Counted from the first letter of the stretch, positions 7,493 to 15,998 are shown. The stretch is 64,000 bases of DNA from UBA1422 sp041752735 (GCA_041752735.1 JBGSVW010000024.1:1-64000), one strand, 5' to 3'. The notes: generated from the letters alone by a model not told the origin. Numbers and translations: made by a program.

Positions 7493-8776
7493 TTATTTGA
7501 CGAGTTGGATATATTTTTCAGCCATAATTGCTGCTACTGCGCCATCGGAAGTCGCGGTTGCAACCTGTCTCAGCGGTTTTGTCCGGACATCCCCGGCCGC
7601 AAATACCCCTGCCATAGTGGTGTTGGTGTCTTCTCCCGCTACGATGTATCCTGTCTGGTCCAGTCCAATTTGACCGGCGAACAATTCTGTTTGTGGATCA
7701 TTGCCCACATAGACGAAAATGCCTGATGCGGGGATGACGGTTTCTTCCTCGGTCTTTACGTCTTTTAATATCACTTCTTTAAGGACAAATTCTCCGGGGA
7801 TAACTTCTTTAACCACTTTGTTTGTCAGCATGGTGATTTTTTCGTTGGCCATGGCTTCTTCTAATTCCATTTGGGCGGCTCGGAACCCTTCTCTTCTATG
7901 GACAATTGTCACATGGTTTGCGAACCTGGTCAAAAAGATGGCCTCTTCAATGGCGGCACTTCCTCCGCCAATCACCAGAACATCCGCATCTTCATACATG
8001 GCCCCATCACAGGTGGCACAGTAGTGTACCCCCCTGCCCTTAAAGTCATCAGCACCTTCTGCATCCAGTGGCCTTGGTCTTGCACCGGTAGCCAGAATAA
8101 TGGCTTTGGCATGGTACTCAACATCTTCAGTAACCACAATTTTATCCGGTCCCTCCAGCTTGACACTATTGATTTCTTTGAGATCATCAATGCGAACCCC
8201 AAAGGATAATGCCTGCTCTTTCATATTGGCTGCCAGGGCTTTGCCGCTGGTGGTTCCTTCTGTTCCCGGATAATTGGACACGTGGTTGGTGGTGGCGATT
8301 TGTCCGCCACAGATGCTGGTTTCCAAAATAATTGTATCCAGCTTGGCTCTTCCGGCATATAAACCAGCCGCGAGTCCGGCAGGTCCACCGCCCAAAATCA
8401 GCAAGTCACAATCCACCCGTGTCATCTCAGCCGGGGGAAGCACGTCACCAAGAATGGTCTCGATGGCAATACGCACCTGGGGTTTGGTCATAAATCCGCT
8501 CAAGCGATGACCAACTTCTTGCCCACCTTTGAAAAAAAGTACGGTTGGACTACCGCCCACACCCATGCTCAGTGCAGTTTCGCGGTTGTCTTGACGCATA
8601 ATCTTGACGAACTTAATGTGGTCACTATATTTTTCAGCCATTTTTTCGAAGATAGGCGCTAACACCTCACAGGGTGGACACTCGTCAGAAAAATAGTCGA
8701 CAATGACCGGTTTCTCGTTGGTTTTTATCAACTCAACCAATCGTTCCCCATTGACATACTCAATCTTATTGTTCAT
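7493..8776 (-). CDS. Thioredoxin-thioredoxin reductase fusion protein
   Basis: A 427-residue fusion. Residues 1-105 are a thioredoxin fold with active site ECPPCE (CPPC rather than CGPC) and the cis-proline in GGSPTVLFF. Residues about 120-427 are an NADPH/FAD thioredoxin reductase: FAD motif GGGPAGLAAGLYAGRA, redox pair CATC in HYCATCDG, NAD(P) motif GGGSAAIEEA, and FAD motif FAAGDVR. Thioredoxin lies at the N-terminus, the opposite order to the mycobacterial TrxR-Trx fusion. It follows the radical SAM gene by 10 bases, and its ribosome site TAGGAGG contains that gene's stop. It may keep the cysteine-rich peptide or the superoxide reductase system reduced. Confidence 0.92.
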   Translation of the reverse strand: MNNKIEYVNGERLVELIKTNEKPVIVDYFSDECPPCEVLAPIFEKMAEKYSDHIKFVKIMRQDNRETALSMGVGGSPTVLFFKGGQEVGHRLSGFMTKPQVRIAIETILGDVLPPAEMTRVDCDLLILGGGPAGLAAGLYAGRAKLDTIILETSICGGQIATTNHVSNYPGTEGTTSGKALAANMKEQALSFGVRIDDLKEINSVKLEGPDKIVVTEDVEYHAKAIILATGARPRPLDAEGADDFKGRGVHYCATCDGAMYEDADVLVIGGGSAAIEEAIFLTRFANHVTIVHRREGFRAAQMELEEAMANEKITMLTNKVVKEVIPGEFVLKEVILKDVKTEEETVIPASGIFVYVGNDPQTELFAGQIGLDQTGYIVAGEDTNTTMAGVFAAGDVRTKPLRQVATATSDGAVAAIMAEKYIQLVK

Positions 8777-8786
8777 GTTTAACCTC

Positions 8787-10934
8787 CTATTTTGTTGCCA
8801 TACCTGAAGCCGCCTTAGGAAAGTAAGGGCAGTCTGTGGTTAGGCATCCTTTATTATATTTTGAAAAACCGCAAATGTATACTGCTGGTTCCGCTTTCAC
8901 AAATCGGTCGCTGTTTTCCATATAATTTTCAATGGATGCGATGCTGTCCCGTTTGCAGCACAAGGGTCCTCCAAATTCACTAATAGCTAAAAGTGCGCTT
9001 CCGGTTGCCCGCATGGCACTTCCACGTTCTTCTTTGGAACTGGGTTTTGCTCCTAGATGGACTGATTCCGCTATACCGGCTCCAACGCAAGCACCACAGG
9101 TACCATGGTATCCACAACTGCCACCTTTAATGTCTTTGCCACGGCGGATGGTTTCCCTGATTCTATCCACATCTCTAATTCCCTGCAGGTTTTGATAGGC
9201 TGTTTCCAGCACTGCCGGTACCATACTGTGATGCTCCGGTCCATGCATTTTCATGGTTGGTAAGTGGAACACTGCGTCTGCCAGTAAAATGGGATTGGTT
9301 GCGGTGGACTTGACCAGCAAGGCCTCCATGTGGTCCAGAGTATCTCCTCTGTGACAATTGTCACAGACATAATGACCGTTGGAACAACTGATATTGGACT
9401 GAAACGTTTCACCACAAATGTCACAACGTTGTAGCGCAGGCTTTCCCCAATAAACCAGGGATTCTCCGCAAATCATGCATCCACTTTGGGTAGCACCTCC
9501 GTGGTTCTGGATTTTGTTCTCAGCCTCTTTTGTGGATGGTACGGGCTCAACTGTTGATCCGGATTCTTCGACCTTCATCAGGTCATGAATTTCATCATTG
9601 TAGAAATTCAGTCCGATGTCGTATAATTCCTGAATGGGTCTGCAATCAGGGGATAGAATCTCTCCACCATGGCGGTTTGCAGCTACTACACCGCAACCAC
9701 CTCCGCAAACAATATCGTATTTGCAGTCTTTACATTTCTCGATATTTGTAACGTCCCGGTTTTTCCAGGTTTGGATCGCCTCTTCATTTTTTGTGACTTC
9801 CGGCCAGAAAGTACCAAGTTTAAATTCCTCTCGCCCGCAACTGGCTGTACAGCCATAGATGTCGCCATACAGGTCAAAGACCCATTCTGTTTTGGCTGCC
9901 GGGCAAGTATCAAAGCTGGGCAGGTACATTTCTCCTGTATCCACCAGGTATCGAATACCCATAAAATCGGGACGATGAAACTTCTTCAGGACCGGATAGG
10001 TTTCCGCCAGCTTGGCCACATACGCCCAAAGTTCAACCTGAGTGAACAGGTGCTGTGGTTTTTCGTAGCACTCGAACAGTTCATAGTTTCGACCGATTTG
10101 GGTCTTGAACAATTGCGGGGGCAAGTCCAGCCAACCTCGGTCATCCAACAACTGAGCCAACGCCACCAAATCATCCACGTTTTCTTTGTCGATTACAGAT
10201 CTTAGGTTGATGGGAATCCCTTGGGCTACAGCCTTTTCCATACCCTTGATAACCCGATCAAACGAGCCTTTTTTGTTGGCGGTCATACGGCGTTTATCAT
10301 GGACTTCCTGGCTTCCATCCAGGGTAAACTGAATCTCTTTGACTTTGACCTTGGATAGCAAATCCACATATTCCGCAAAATCATACCCATTGGTTACAGC
10401 AGAAAACTCATAGTCCTCGGCAACACAATGGTCGACAATGTGCTCAACGATCTCTCGCTGGGCCTTGGAGTTAATGAGCGGTTCTCCTCCAAACAAAGTG
10501 ATAAATGGTTTTACCTTTGCATCCGCAAATTCCACACGGGCATAATCAAAAAAGCTATCCACAGTTTCTTTGGAAATCATTTGAGGACGGCCATCGATGC
10601 CGTGTTGGAAACAATAAGTGCATGCCAGGTTGCAGGCATAGGTTGGGATTAACATCAGCTGTACCTGGGCATCTTTCACTTCATCTTTGAAGTCGGCGTA
10701 AGCGGCCTTTCGGGATGACTCGTATGCGGCTTCGCTTTCAAATGCATATCCGCGTTCCAGCAAAGTAGCAGCCATTTCCGGGTTTGCTTCTTCTCCTCTT
10801 TCAATTTTTTGATAATTCCGGTACTCCTCTTCGTCCATAAGATCGAAATTGCCCGCTACCGGATTTAATAATGCATATTCCACCGGGCTTTCCCGGTCTA
10901 ATGTTACAATGATGTTGTTTTTGGCTAAAAACAT
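8787..10934 (-). CDS. Radical SAM/SPASM protein with C-terminal Cys-rich (DUF5714-like) domain
   Basis: A 715-residue protein. Residues about 101-108 hold the radical SAM cluster CNLACTYC, followed by FGGEPL and TLDGSQEVHD. A SPASM-type cysteine region lies around residues 340-430 (TCPAAK, GCTASCG, KCKDCKYDIVCGGGCG). After a spacer comes a zinc-ribbon-like block (GCMICGE, CDICGE, CSNGHYVCDNCH) and a Cys/His-rich domain (MHGPEHH, SCGYHGTCGACVGAG, PLCCKRD, CLTTDCPYFP) that I recognise as DUF5714-like. SPASM radical SAM enzymes commonly modify peptides. Start at MFLAKNN is set by GGAGGAAG. The gene lies 50 bases after a 35-codon Cys-rich peptide gene and ends in TAG. Confidence 0.88.
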   Translation of the reverse strand: MFLAKNNIIVTLDRESPVEYALLNPVAGNFDLMDEEEYRNYQKIERGEEANPEMAATLLERGYAFESEAAYESSRKAAYADFKDEVKDAQVQLMLIPTYACNLACTYCFQHGIDGRPQMISKETVDSFFDYARVEFADAKVKPFITLFGGEPLINSKAQREIVEHIVDHCVAEDYEFSAVTNGYDFAEYVDLLSKVKVKEIQFTLDGSQEVHDKRRMTANKKGSFDRVIKGMEKAVAQGIPINLRSVIDKENVDDLVALAQLLDDRGWLDLPPQLFKTQIGRNYELFECYEKPQHLFTQVELWAYVAKLAETYPVLKKFHRPDFMGIRYLVDTGEMYLPSFDTCPAAKTEWVFDLYGDIYGCTASCGREEFKLGTFWPEVTKNEEAIQTWKNRDVTNIEKCKDCKYDIVCGGGCGVVAANRHGGEILSPDCRPIQELYDIGLNFYNDEIHDLMKVEESGSTVEPVPSTKEAENKIQNHGGATQSGCMICGESLVYWGKPALQRCDICGETFQSNISCSNGHYVCDNCHRGDTLDHMEALLVKSTATNPILLADAVFHLPTMKMHGPEHHSMVPAVLETAYQNLQGIRDVDRIRETIRRGKDIKGGSCGYHGTCGACVGAGIAESVHLGAKPSSKEERGSAMRATGSALLAISEFGGPLCCKRDSIASIENYMENSDRFVKAEPAVYICGFSKYNKGCLTTDCPYFPKAASGMATK

Positions 10935-10955
10935 TTCTTCCTCCAATAAGTAGTT

Positions 10956-10979
10956 TGAGGCAGCCCGAAAGCTGCCTCA
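10956..10979 (-). promoter_or_regulatory. Intercistronic hairpin between peptide and radical SAM genes
   Basis: Perfect 9-bp stem TGAGGCAGC / GCTGCCTCA with a 6-base loop, placed 5 bases after the peptide stop and 12 bases before the radical SAM ribosome site. There is no T tract, so it is more likely an RNA-stabilising or partial attenuating hairpin. Such hairpins give an excess of precursor over maturase in peptide operons. Confidence 0.6.
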
Positions 10980-10984
10980 TTTGA

Positions 10985-11092
10985 TTAGTTATGACAACCG
11001 GCTACAATCTTTGACGATTTGGAGCAGCACTGCGCTGTCGTGAAGTTGGAGCAGCAAGAAGCATTTTCCTTTTTTGTTGTGACTTTCTTCAT
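10985..11092 (-). CDS. 35-residue Cys-rich peptide, candidate substrate of the radical SAM protein
   Basis: Short gene too small for normal calling, supported by an ideal ribosome site AAGGAGG ending 8 bases before its ATG. The peptide starts MKKVTTKKENAS, a basic leader-like stretch, then has CCS at residues 13-15, QCC at residues 21-23 and a last Cys at 33, ending AGCHN. The C-terminal two thirds are rich in Cys, Ser, Thr and Asn. It lies 24 bases after the methyltransferase stop and just before the radical SAM gene, the usual place of a RiPP precursor. Function is unproven; a metal-binding peptide is the main alternative. Confidence 0.7.
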   Translation of the reverse strand: MKKVTTKKENASCCSNFTTAQCCSKSSKIVAGCHN

Positions 11093-11116
11093 TCTTTTTT
11101 TCCTCCTTGGGTGCAT

Positions 11117-11755
11117 TTATTTCACAGCTTTAATTGTCAAGCTGATGAAATCGTGTCCATTTTTGATGTATTCTCTTCTATTTAGTATTTCAATTTCTGA
11201 AAAACCCGCCTTCTGGATGGCATTTAAATATTCTGTTTCGGTAACTGCTCCGCCATAGCACTGTGCCCATGCTTCCGGGTCGTTTTTAACATGATCGGGA
11301 AGTGGAATCTTCGTAACCGCATCGGCGACCACAAATCTGCCGCCGGCTCGCAGAACTCTGCGGATTTCTCGGTAGACCTTCAATTTGTCCGGGGCGTGAT
11401 TGATGACACAGTTGCTCATAACTCCATCAAAACTTTCACCCGGGAATGGTAACGTCTCAATATCTCCTTGCACAAACCGTGCATTGTTGATCCCTTTTCC
11501 CGCTGCATTTTCTATGGCTTTGGTCACCATGGCTTCAGTCAAATCCAATCCGGTTGCAAATCCCGAGGGGCCGACCAGTTGTGCTGCTTGCAGGGTTTCT
11601 TCTCCCCGACCGCAACCCAGGTCCAAAATCCTCTCTCCAGAGGAAATGCCCAAAGTAGAAAGGGTGCTTCCGCATCCCAGCGAACTGCAAGATGATGCTT
11701 CCGTTTCGTAACGGTCTTGAATTTCCTGATGCAATTGTGATTCTTTTGCGCTCAT
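11117..11755 (-). CDS. Class I SAM-dependent methyltransferase, arsenite-methyltransferase-like
   Basis: A 212-residue methyltransferase. Motif I is ILDLGCGRGEE near residue 45, followed by the acidic GLDLTEAM, GDIETLPF and the Methyltransf_11/31 block. The N-terminus has SSCSSLGCGS just before motif I, a position where ArsM-type enzymes carry thiol-binding cysteines. It could methylate arsenite or another soft metal, or a thiol on the neighbouring peptide. First gene of the peptide operon; upstream GAGG lies 12 bases before the ATG, a weak site. The 250-bp upstream region is AT-rich with TATAAT-like hexamers. Confidence 0.85.
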   Translation of the reverse strand: MSAKESQLHQEIQDRYETEASSCSSLGCGSTLSTLGISSGERILDLGCGRGEETLQAAQLVGPSGFATGLDLTEAMVTKAIENAAGKGINNARFVQGDIETLPFPGESFDGVMSNCVINHAPDKLKVYREIRRVLRAGGRFVVADAVTKIPLPDHVKNDPEAWAQCYGGAVTETEYLNAIQKAGFSEIEILNRREYIKNGHDFISLTIKAVK

Positions 11756-11953
11756 GTTCTATTTATACCTCGATTCATAGGGTGTGCTCCGTAACTTTGT
11801 TACAAATGCAACAAACTTTTCAAGGTTTGATTCTGTATCTAGCCCTATAATTAGTCTTTTGTTCCATATATTAATAAATCATTATATGGATATTATACTA
11901 TGACAAGCGATTGGGTTCATCATTTATTTATTTTCCTCAAAAAACCCACACAA
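11756..11953 (-). promoter_or_regulatory. Putative promoter/operator region of the peptide operon
   Basis: AT-rich upstream region read on the minus strand. TATAAT-like hexamers occur in TAGTATAATATCC and CATATAATG. Closer to the gene is an inverted repeat TTTGTT-GCATTTGT-AACAAA that could be a repressor site. No single promoter can be fixed with confidence. Confidence 0.35.
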
Positions 11954-11981
11954 AAAAGGCTATTCCTTAGAATAGCCTTTT
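11954..11981 (-). terminator. Rho-independent terminator of the 66-residue membrane protein gene
   Basis: Perfect 12-bp stem AAAAGGCTATTC / GAATAGCCTTTT with loop CTTA, followed by T residues on the minus strand, 27 bases after the gene's stop. Confidence 0.75.
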
Positions 11982-12007
11982 ATTTCTTCTTGACAGAAGC
12001 AATACCT

Positions 12008-12208
12008 CTATATCATATTAAAGAATACGCCTCCAAATAAAGCCACGGCCATAACGGCTAAAAATATGTGGTGGTGGTGATAGTCCGGACCATCTTTTAC
12101 CTTGGATGCCAAGTAAAGGAAGATTATAGTTGAAATGGCAAGAATCAGTGCACCGATTCCGGCAATGTAAATTGTTGTATTCAGAACATTAGATAAAAAT
12201 TCCATCAT
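12008..12208 (-). CDS. Small two-helix membrane protein with His4 motif
   Basis: 66 residues starting MMEFLSNVLN, supported by AAAGG upstream (a longer start at 12250 is possible but lacks a ribosome site). Two hydrophobic segments (about residues 10-34 and 45-66) flank a short loop containing KVKDGPDYHHHHI. The four histidines suggest metal contact at the membrane face. I do not recognise the family. It is a single-gene unit with its own terminator and TAG stop, beside a divergent gene for another small membrane-targeted peptide. Confidence 0.6.
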   Translation of the reverse strand: MMEFLSNVLNTTIYIAGIGALILAISTIIFLYLASKVKDGPDYHHHHIFLAVMAVALFGGVFFNMI

Positions 12209-12375
12209 TTTGTTGTTACCTTTCTGTTGTCCAATGGAATAGTTATACACAACTTCAGTCTACAGGGCAAAGTAATTCACGAATAAAATACATTGGGCAA
12301 ATAAATTGCTTGGTTCAATTTAGGCAAATTGGGTAATAAAAAAACATAAATTTACTGATTTGAGGAGGTACGCAC

Positions 12376-12516
12376 ATGAAGGGTATTTTGCCGATTTTGC
12401 TTGTTTTCACTTTGTTTGCATCATTATCTGCCGTAGCGCTTGTGTTGTATGATGACACCAATCCGGCTCCTAAAGGTTGTAAAACGTGTGTCTACAAGGC
12501 AGTCATAGATAAGTAG
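12376..12516 (+). CDS. 46-residue secreted or membrane-anchored peptide with CxxC
   Basis: Short gene with a strong ribosome site GAGGAGGT ending 6 bases before the ATG. The product starts MKGILPILLVFTLFASLSAV, a signal-anchor-like hydrophobic stretch, then a short polar tail DDTNPAPKGCKTCVYKAVIDK containing a CxxC pair. It could be a thiol or metal-binding membrane peptide. No family recognised. It diverges from the small His-rich membrane protein, so the two may share a regulatory region. Stop is TAG. Confidence 0.6.
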   Translation: MKGILPILLVFTLFASLSAVALVLYDDTNPAPKGCKTCVYKAVIDK

Positions 12517-12550
12517 AATCCCAAAAATGAATCCAATAGTATAAATAATG

Positions 12551-12578
12551 AAAAGACCCGCCTTAATTTCGGCGGGTC
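12551..12578 (-). terminator. Terminator of the glycyl-radical/BCCT operon
   Basis: GACCCGCC / GGCGGGTC stem with 8-base loop. On the minus strand it is followed by TTTTCATTATTT, 55 bases beyond the stop of the VOC-like gene. It may also stop the opposing 46-codon gene. Confidence 0.7.
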
Positions 12579-12632
12579 CTTTCGGAGTAGAGACTATCTG
12601 TAATTTCAGTTAAGGCTTATCAAATCAATAAT

Positions 12633-12956
12633 TTACTTGGAAACCTCCATTAGCTCAAAAAGGATATCATCCTTCATTGCAAAACAGATTTTGATTGTCT
12701 CATTGATTTTAGTTGGAGGATAAATGATACTGTCAAACTGCCCGATTTCCTCATCCATGTCATCAACAATTATGGAAAGGTGTTTTTCTGTCTTTACAAT
12801 TTCAGGCAAAGGGGAGTCGGGCTCAGCACAAACAAATTGAAGTTTATATTCGTGATCATCAGGATTTGTAACATGAAGTTTAATTTTTTCGACATACGAA
12901 TATGTCTTATCTTCATGCTTCTGTGCTGTTGGTATCCCAAAATGTACTATTTTCAT
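12633..12956 (-). CDS. Small VOC/glyoxalase-like protein
   Basis: 107 residues starting MKIVHFGIPT, with GGAGGAAAAA directly upstream deciding the start. The alternating beta pattern, the opening I-V-H-F-G-I and the end FAMKDDILFELME resemble a single vicinal-oxygen-chelate (VOC) module, with candidate metal residues His5 and the terminal Glu. It follows the BCCT carrier by 48 bases and shares its terminator. It may bind or isomerise the imported compound, but similarity is weak and the function is unknown. Confidence 0.55.
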   Translation of the reverse strand: MKIVHFGIPTAQKHEDKTYSYVEKIKLHVTNPDDHEYKLQFVCAEPDSPLPEIVKTEKHLSIIVDDMDEEIGQFDSIIYPPTKINETIKICFAMKDDILFELMEVSK

Positions 12957-13004
12957 TTTTTCCTCCGTTTGTTTTGTATTAATCATCCAAAAGAGTTGTT
13001 TTAA

Positions 13005-14615
13005 TTATTTTTGTTCAAGAGTTTTGCCAACTACATGTTCTTCAACAGCCATTAATATTTTGGCATCTTCTTGTTTGATTATTTGTTCTCTGGATAATGC
13101 AGAGTAATCCCGGAAAATCCATTTGGCTCCACCGTATAATGCGATGATTGTCAGGATTGCAATTGGGGTTGCAGTCAGGATAGCCATTGATTGGAATGCT
13201 TTCAAAGAAGCTCCGGCAAACAGTAAGCTGCAAGGAACAACTGCCAGCATAACCGCCCAGAAAAGTTTGAACCATCTTGCTGGATTCTCACCTTGCTGAA
13301 GACCTATGGTTGTTGTTGCTGCCAACGTATAGGAAGAAGAGTCAAGGGTTGTTGCTAAGAATATTACAGCGATGGCTGCCCATATAAACAGTACTATTTG
13401 CCCTGCTGGCAGAGTTAGTACTACATCCGTTATTGTTTGGCCTTGGCCATTTGCTGCAAGGTTTGCAACTAAGTCGAGTTCACCCGTCATTTGAAGGTTC
13501 AGGGTGTATCCGCCGATTGCACCGAAGTACAACATGCATCCAGCGCTACCTGCCAGTACCATTCCAAGCATGACCTGCTTTAGTGTTCTGCCTCTTGAAA
13601 TTCTTGTTGTGAAAATCCACATCCATGGACCCAGCGCCAACCACCAAGCCCAATAGAAAGCCGTCCACCACTCAGGGAATTGACCTTGAGTGATAGGATC
13701 AGTCCAAAGGCTCATGCTCAAGAAGTTGTTTGAAATGAAGCCCATCGCATTGGTAAAGACATTAAGTTCGAACAATGCCGGGCCTGCTACGATAAAGTAC
13801 ACTGCCAAAGCAATTGCAAAGTATGCATTGTATTTTGATAGATTTTGCATGCCCTTATCAAGTCCCAGCCAGGAGCTTGTCATAAACACGCCAGTTACAA
13901 TCACAATGAGAATAATCCCAGTTGCAAGGGTATCGGGAACCCCAAATAAGTTGGATACATTGTTTTGGATCATCGGAATACCAAGAACCAGTGTGGTTCC
14001 GTGTCCGCCTAAAATACCAAATACAACTATGATTTCAATCAATTTACCTACTGGACCGTTGATTTTGTCTCCCAAAACACCTTCGCACGCAGCAGAAAGC
14101 GACAAGCCAGGTTTTTTAAGAATATAGAAGCGATAACATAGTGGGATTGCTCCTACCGCAAAGAATGCCCAAGCTGTAAACGTCCAGTGAAAAATACCGT
14201 AAGTTCCAGCCAACTCGTACGCTTGATCGCTCATGGGTTCAGCACCTAGCGGAGGACCGGTCAGATAATACAAAGGCTCAATAATGGCCCACAGCATCAT
14301 GCTGGAACCCATGCCTGCGCAAAACATCATAACAAGCCAGTTGAATGTTTTGAATTCGGGTTTGCCATTTCCAAAGCGGATATGTCCATATTTGGAAAAA
14401 GAGAAATATAGCAGATAGACTAGGCAACCTAAGCCTAGCCACAGGAAGAATGGAGAAAGAATCTTCACCGAGCTGGCCTGTACCGCGCCGATGGTTTCAA
14501 CGGCTGCCTCCGGTCTCAGAATCAGCCAAGCCCCAAGCAGTAGCACGACTACAAAAACGATTGCTACCGCTACGATGTTAATGGGGCGTTTTTCTGTACT
14601 AATAGCATTTTTCAT
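13005..14615 (-). CDS. BCCT-family betaine/carnitine/choline-type transporter
   Basis: A 536-residue membrane carrier with twelve hydrophobic segments. The BCCT signature is present: FYWAWWLALGPWMWIFTTRISRGRT around residues 310-335, preceded by the glycine stretch GMGSSMMLW near residue 110. These aromatic residues form the cage for quaternary ammonium or sulfonium groups. The carrier lies after the enolase-family gene and before the VOC-like gene, so the glycyl-radical cluster probably handles an imported betaine-like compound. Which one is not visible. Confidence 0.93.
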   Translation of the reverse strand: MKNAISTEKRPINIVAVAIVFVVVLLLGAWLILRPEAAVETIGAVQASSVKILSPFFLWLGLGCLVYLLYFSFSKYGHIRFGNGKPEFKTFNWLVMMFCAGMGSSMMLWAIIEPLYYLTGPPLGAEPMSDQAYELAGTYGIFHWTFTAWAFFAVGAIPLCYRFYILKKPGLSLSAACEGVLGDKINGPVGKLIEIIVVFGILGGHGTTLVLGIPMIQNNVSNLFGVPDTLATGIILIVIVTGVFMTSSWLGLDKGMQNLSKYNAYFAIALAVYFIVAGPALFELNVFTNAMGFISNNFLSMSLWTDPITQGQFPEWWTAFYWAWWLALGPWMWIFTTRISRGRTLKQVMLGMVLAGSAGCMLYFGAIGGYTLNLQMTGELDLVANLAANGQGQTITDVVLTLPAGQIVLFIWAAIAVIFLATTLDSSSYTLAATTTIGLQQGENPARWFKLFWAVMLAVVPCSLLFAGASLKAFQSMAILTATPIAILTIIALYGGAKWIFRDYSALSREQIIKQEDAKILMAVEEHVVGKTLEQK

Positions 14616-14698
14616 ACATATAACCTCATAATAACAATTTATAATAACGAATATTTTGTTGGGTTTATAATGTTTGTGAAAGATTGATTTGCGATAAA

Positions 14699-15862
14699 CT
14701 ACAGTTGTACTCCGGTTTTTTCTAAGAAGTACTCCTTGTTAATCTTCATGCCAAGACCGGGTTCTTCACTTCCGGCAACTGTTCCATCAATGATTTCAGG
14801 ATCGCCAACGGTAAGGTTGTTGATTAATTCACCTGGCCAGAAGTCTCTGTGCAGGTACTCAGGATACATGGAAGTTCTACTTGCCATGCCAAAGTGTCTA
14901 ATGGCTGCACCAGTAATGCCTGTCGCCCAACCATGTGGCATCAGCTGCACATTGTAGTTGTCACACATTTCTTGAATACGCATAATCGATGTAAGTCCAC
15001 CGCAACGATTATAGTCAAGTTGAATGGCAGAGATGTTTGTGTTTTTGATCCATTCCATGATTTCGTAGTGAGTGGTCATCATCTCGCAGGCACCGATTCT
15101 TGTGCTAACTGTATTGGCTAATTTTTTGTGTCCTTCAAGATCATCATGCTGTAAAGCTGCTTCTGCCAAATAGATGTCGGTGTCTTCCAGTTTGTTCAGT
15201 GTCCAGCGAGCTGCCTGCCAATCATTCCAGCGATATAAAAAGTCCACAATTAACTTAACATCATCACCTAGCTGAGTTCTCAATGTTTTAAGATATCTTA
15301 CCACTTCTTTGTCATCATGGAGTGAAATTACGCCCGGTGACAAACACACTTTAACTGCCTTGCACTTCTTTTCTCTAGCTTTGGCACAAAGTGGTTCATA
15401 CATGCGCAGATAATCATCTGCGGTGGGGTTTTCCAGGTTATGAGATGGGTACAATGTGAAATAAGGTGTAACCACATCTCGATGCTTTCCACCTAAAAGT
15501 TTGTAAACCGGAAGGTTGTGCTGTTTGCCGGCGAGATCATATAATGCCATGTCAATACCTGACATTGCAAATATCCCAATGCCTCTTGAGCCAACCCACT
15601 TGCTTTTGTCGTACATTTCGTCCCAAATGGCTTTAAATTCCATCGGATCTCTGCCAATGGCCACTTCACATATGTTTGTCAACTGAAAATGTTCGGTTTC
15701 TAATTCTCCGTATGCTTTTACAACGCTAGGTGAACCATCAGCCTCGCCAATGCCGTAAACACCATTTTCATCAGTGACTTTTATCACATTTGTGTTTTCA
15801 CTCCAACCACTTGCGGGAACATCAAGTTTTATAAACTCAATAGTTTTGATATTATTTCCCAT
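14699..15862 (-). CDS. Mandelate racemase/muconate lactonizing enzyme family protein
   Basis: A 387-residue enolase-superfamily enzyme. Probable metal ligands are Asp in KLIVDFLYRW, Glu in YLAEAAL and Glu in RIGACEMM. The Asp-His pair of the mandelate racemase subgroup appears in AIQLDYNRCGG and LMPHGW. The usual KxK of the second strand reads KVC (KAVKVCLSPG), so the second lysine base is missing and a racemase using both lysines is unlikely. Dehydratase or one-base chemistry is possible. Preceded by AAAGGAGAG. Located between the radical enzyme activase and the BCCT gene. Stop is TAG. Confidence 0.88.
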   Translation of the reverse strand: MGNNIKTIEFIKLDVPASGWSENTNVIKVTDENGVYGIGEADGSPSVVKAYGELETEHFQLTNICEVAIGRDPMEFKAIWDEMYDKSKWVGSRGIGIFAMSGIDMALYDLAGKQHNLPVYKLLGGKHRDVVTPYFTLYPSHNLENPTADDYLRMYEPLCAKAREKKCKAVKVCLSPGVISLHDDKEVVRYLKTLRTQLGDDVKLIVDFLYRWNDWQAARWTLNKLEDTDIYLAEAALQHDDLEGHKKLANTVSTRIGACEMMTTHYEIMEWIKNTNISAIQLDYNRCGGLTSIMRIQEMCDNYNVQLMPHGWATGITGAAIRHFGMASRTSMYPEYLHRDFWPGELINNLTVGDPEIIDGTVAGSEEPGLGMKINKEYFLEKTGVQL

Positions 15863-15998
15863 TTAACTCTCCTTTAACTAAATTTCTGTCTTATCTAACA
15901 GTGTTCTTAAATCCTTCACCACTCCACTCTTCTGCACTCTGCAACTTCTTTCACCTCCTTTGGAAACCCTTCTTCATAGTGCAATTCAGCGGTTGTGT

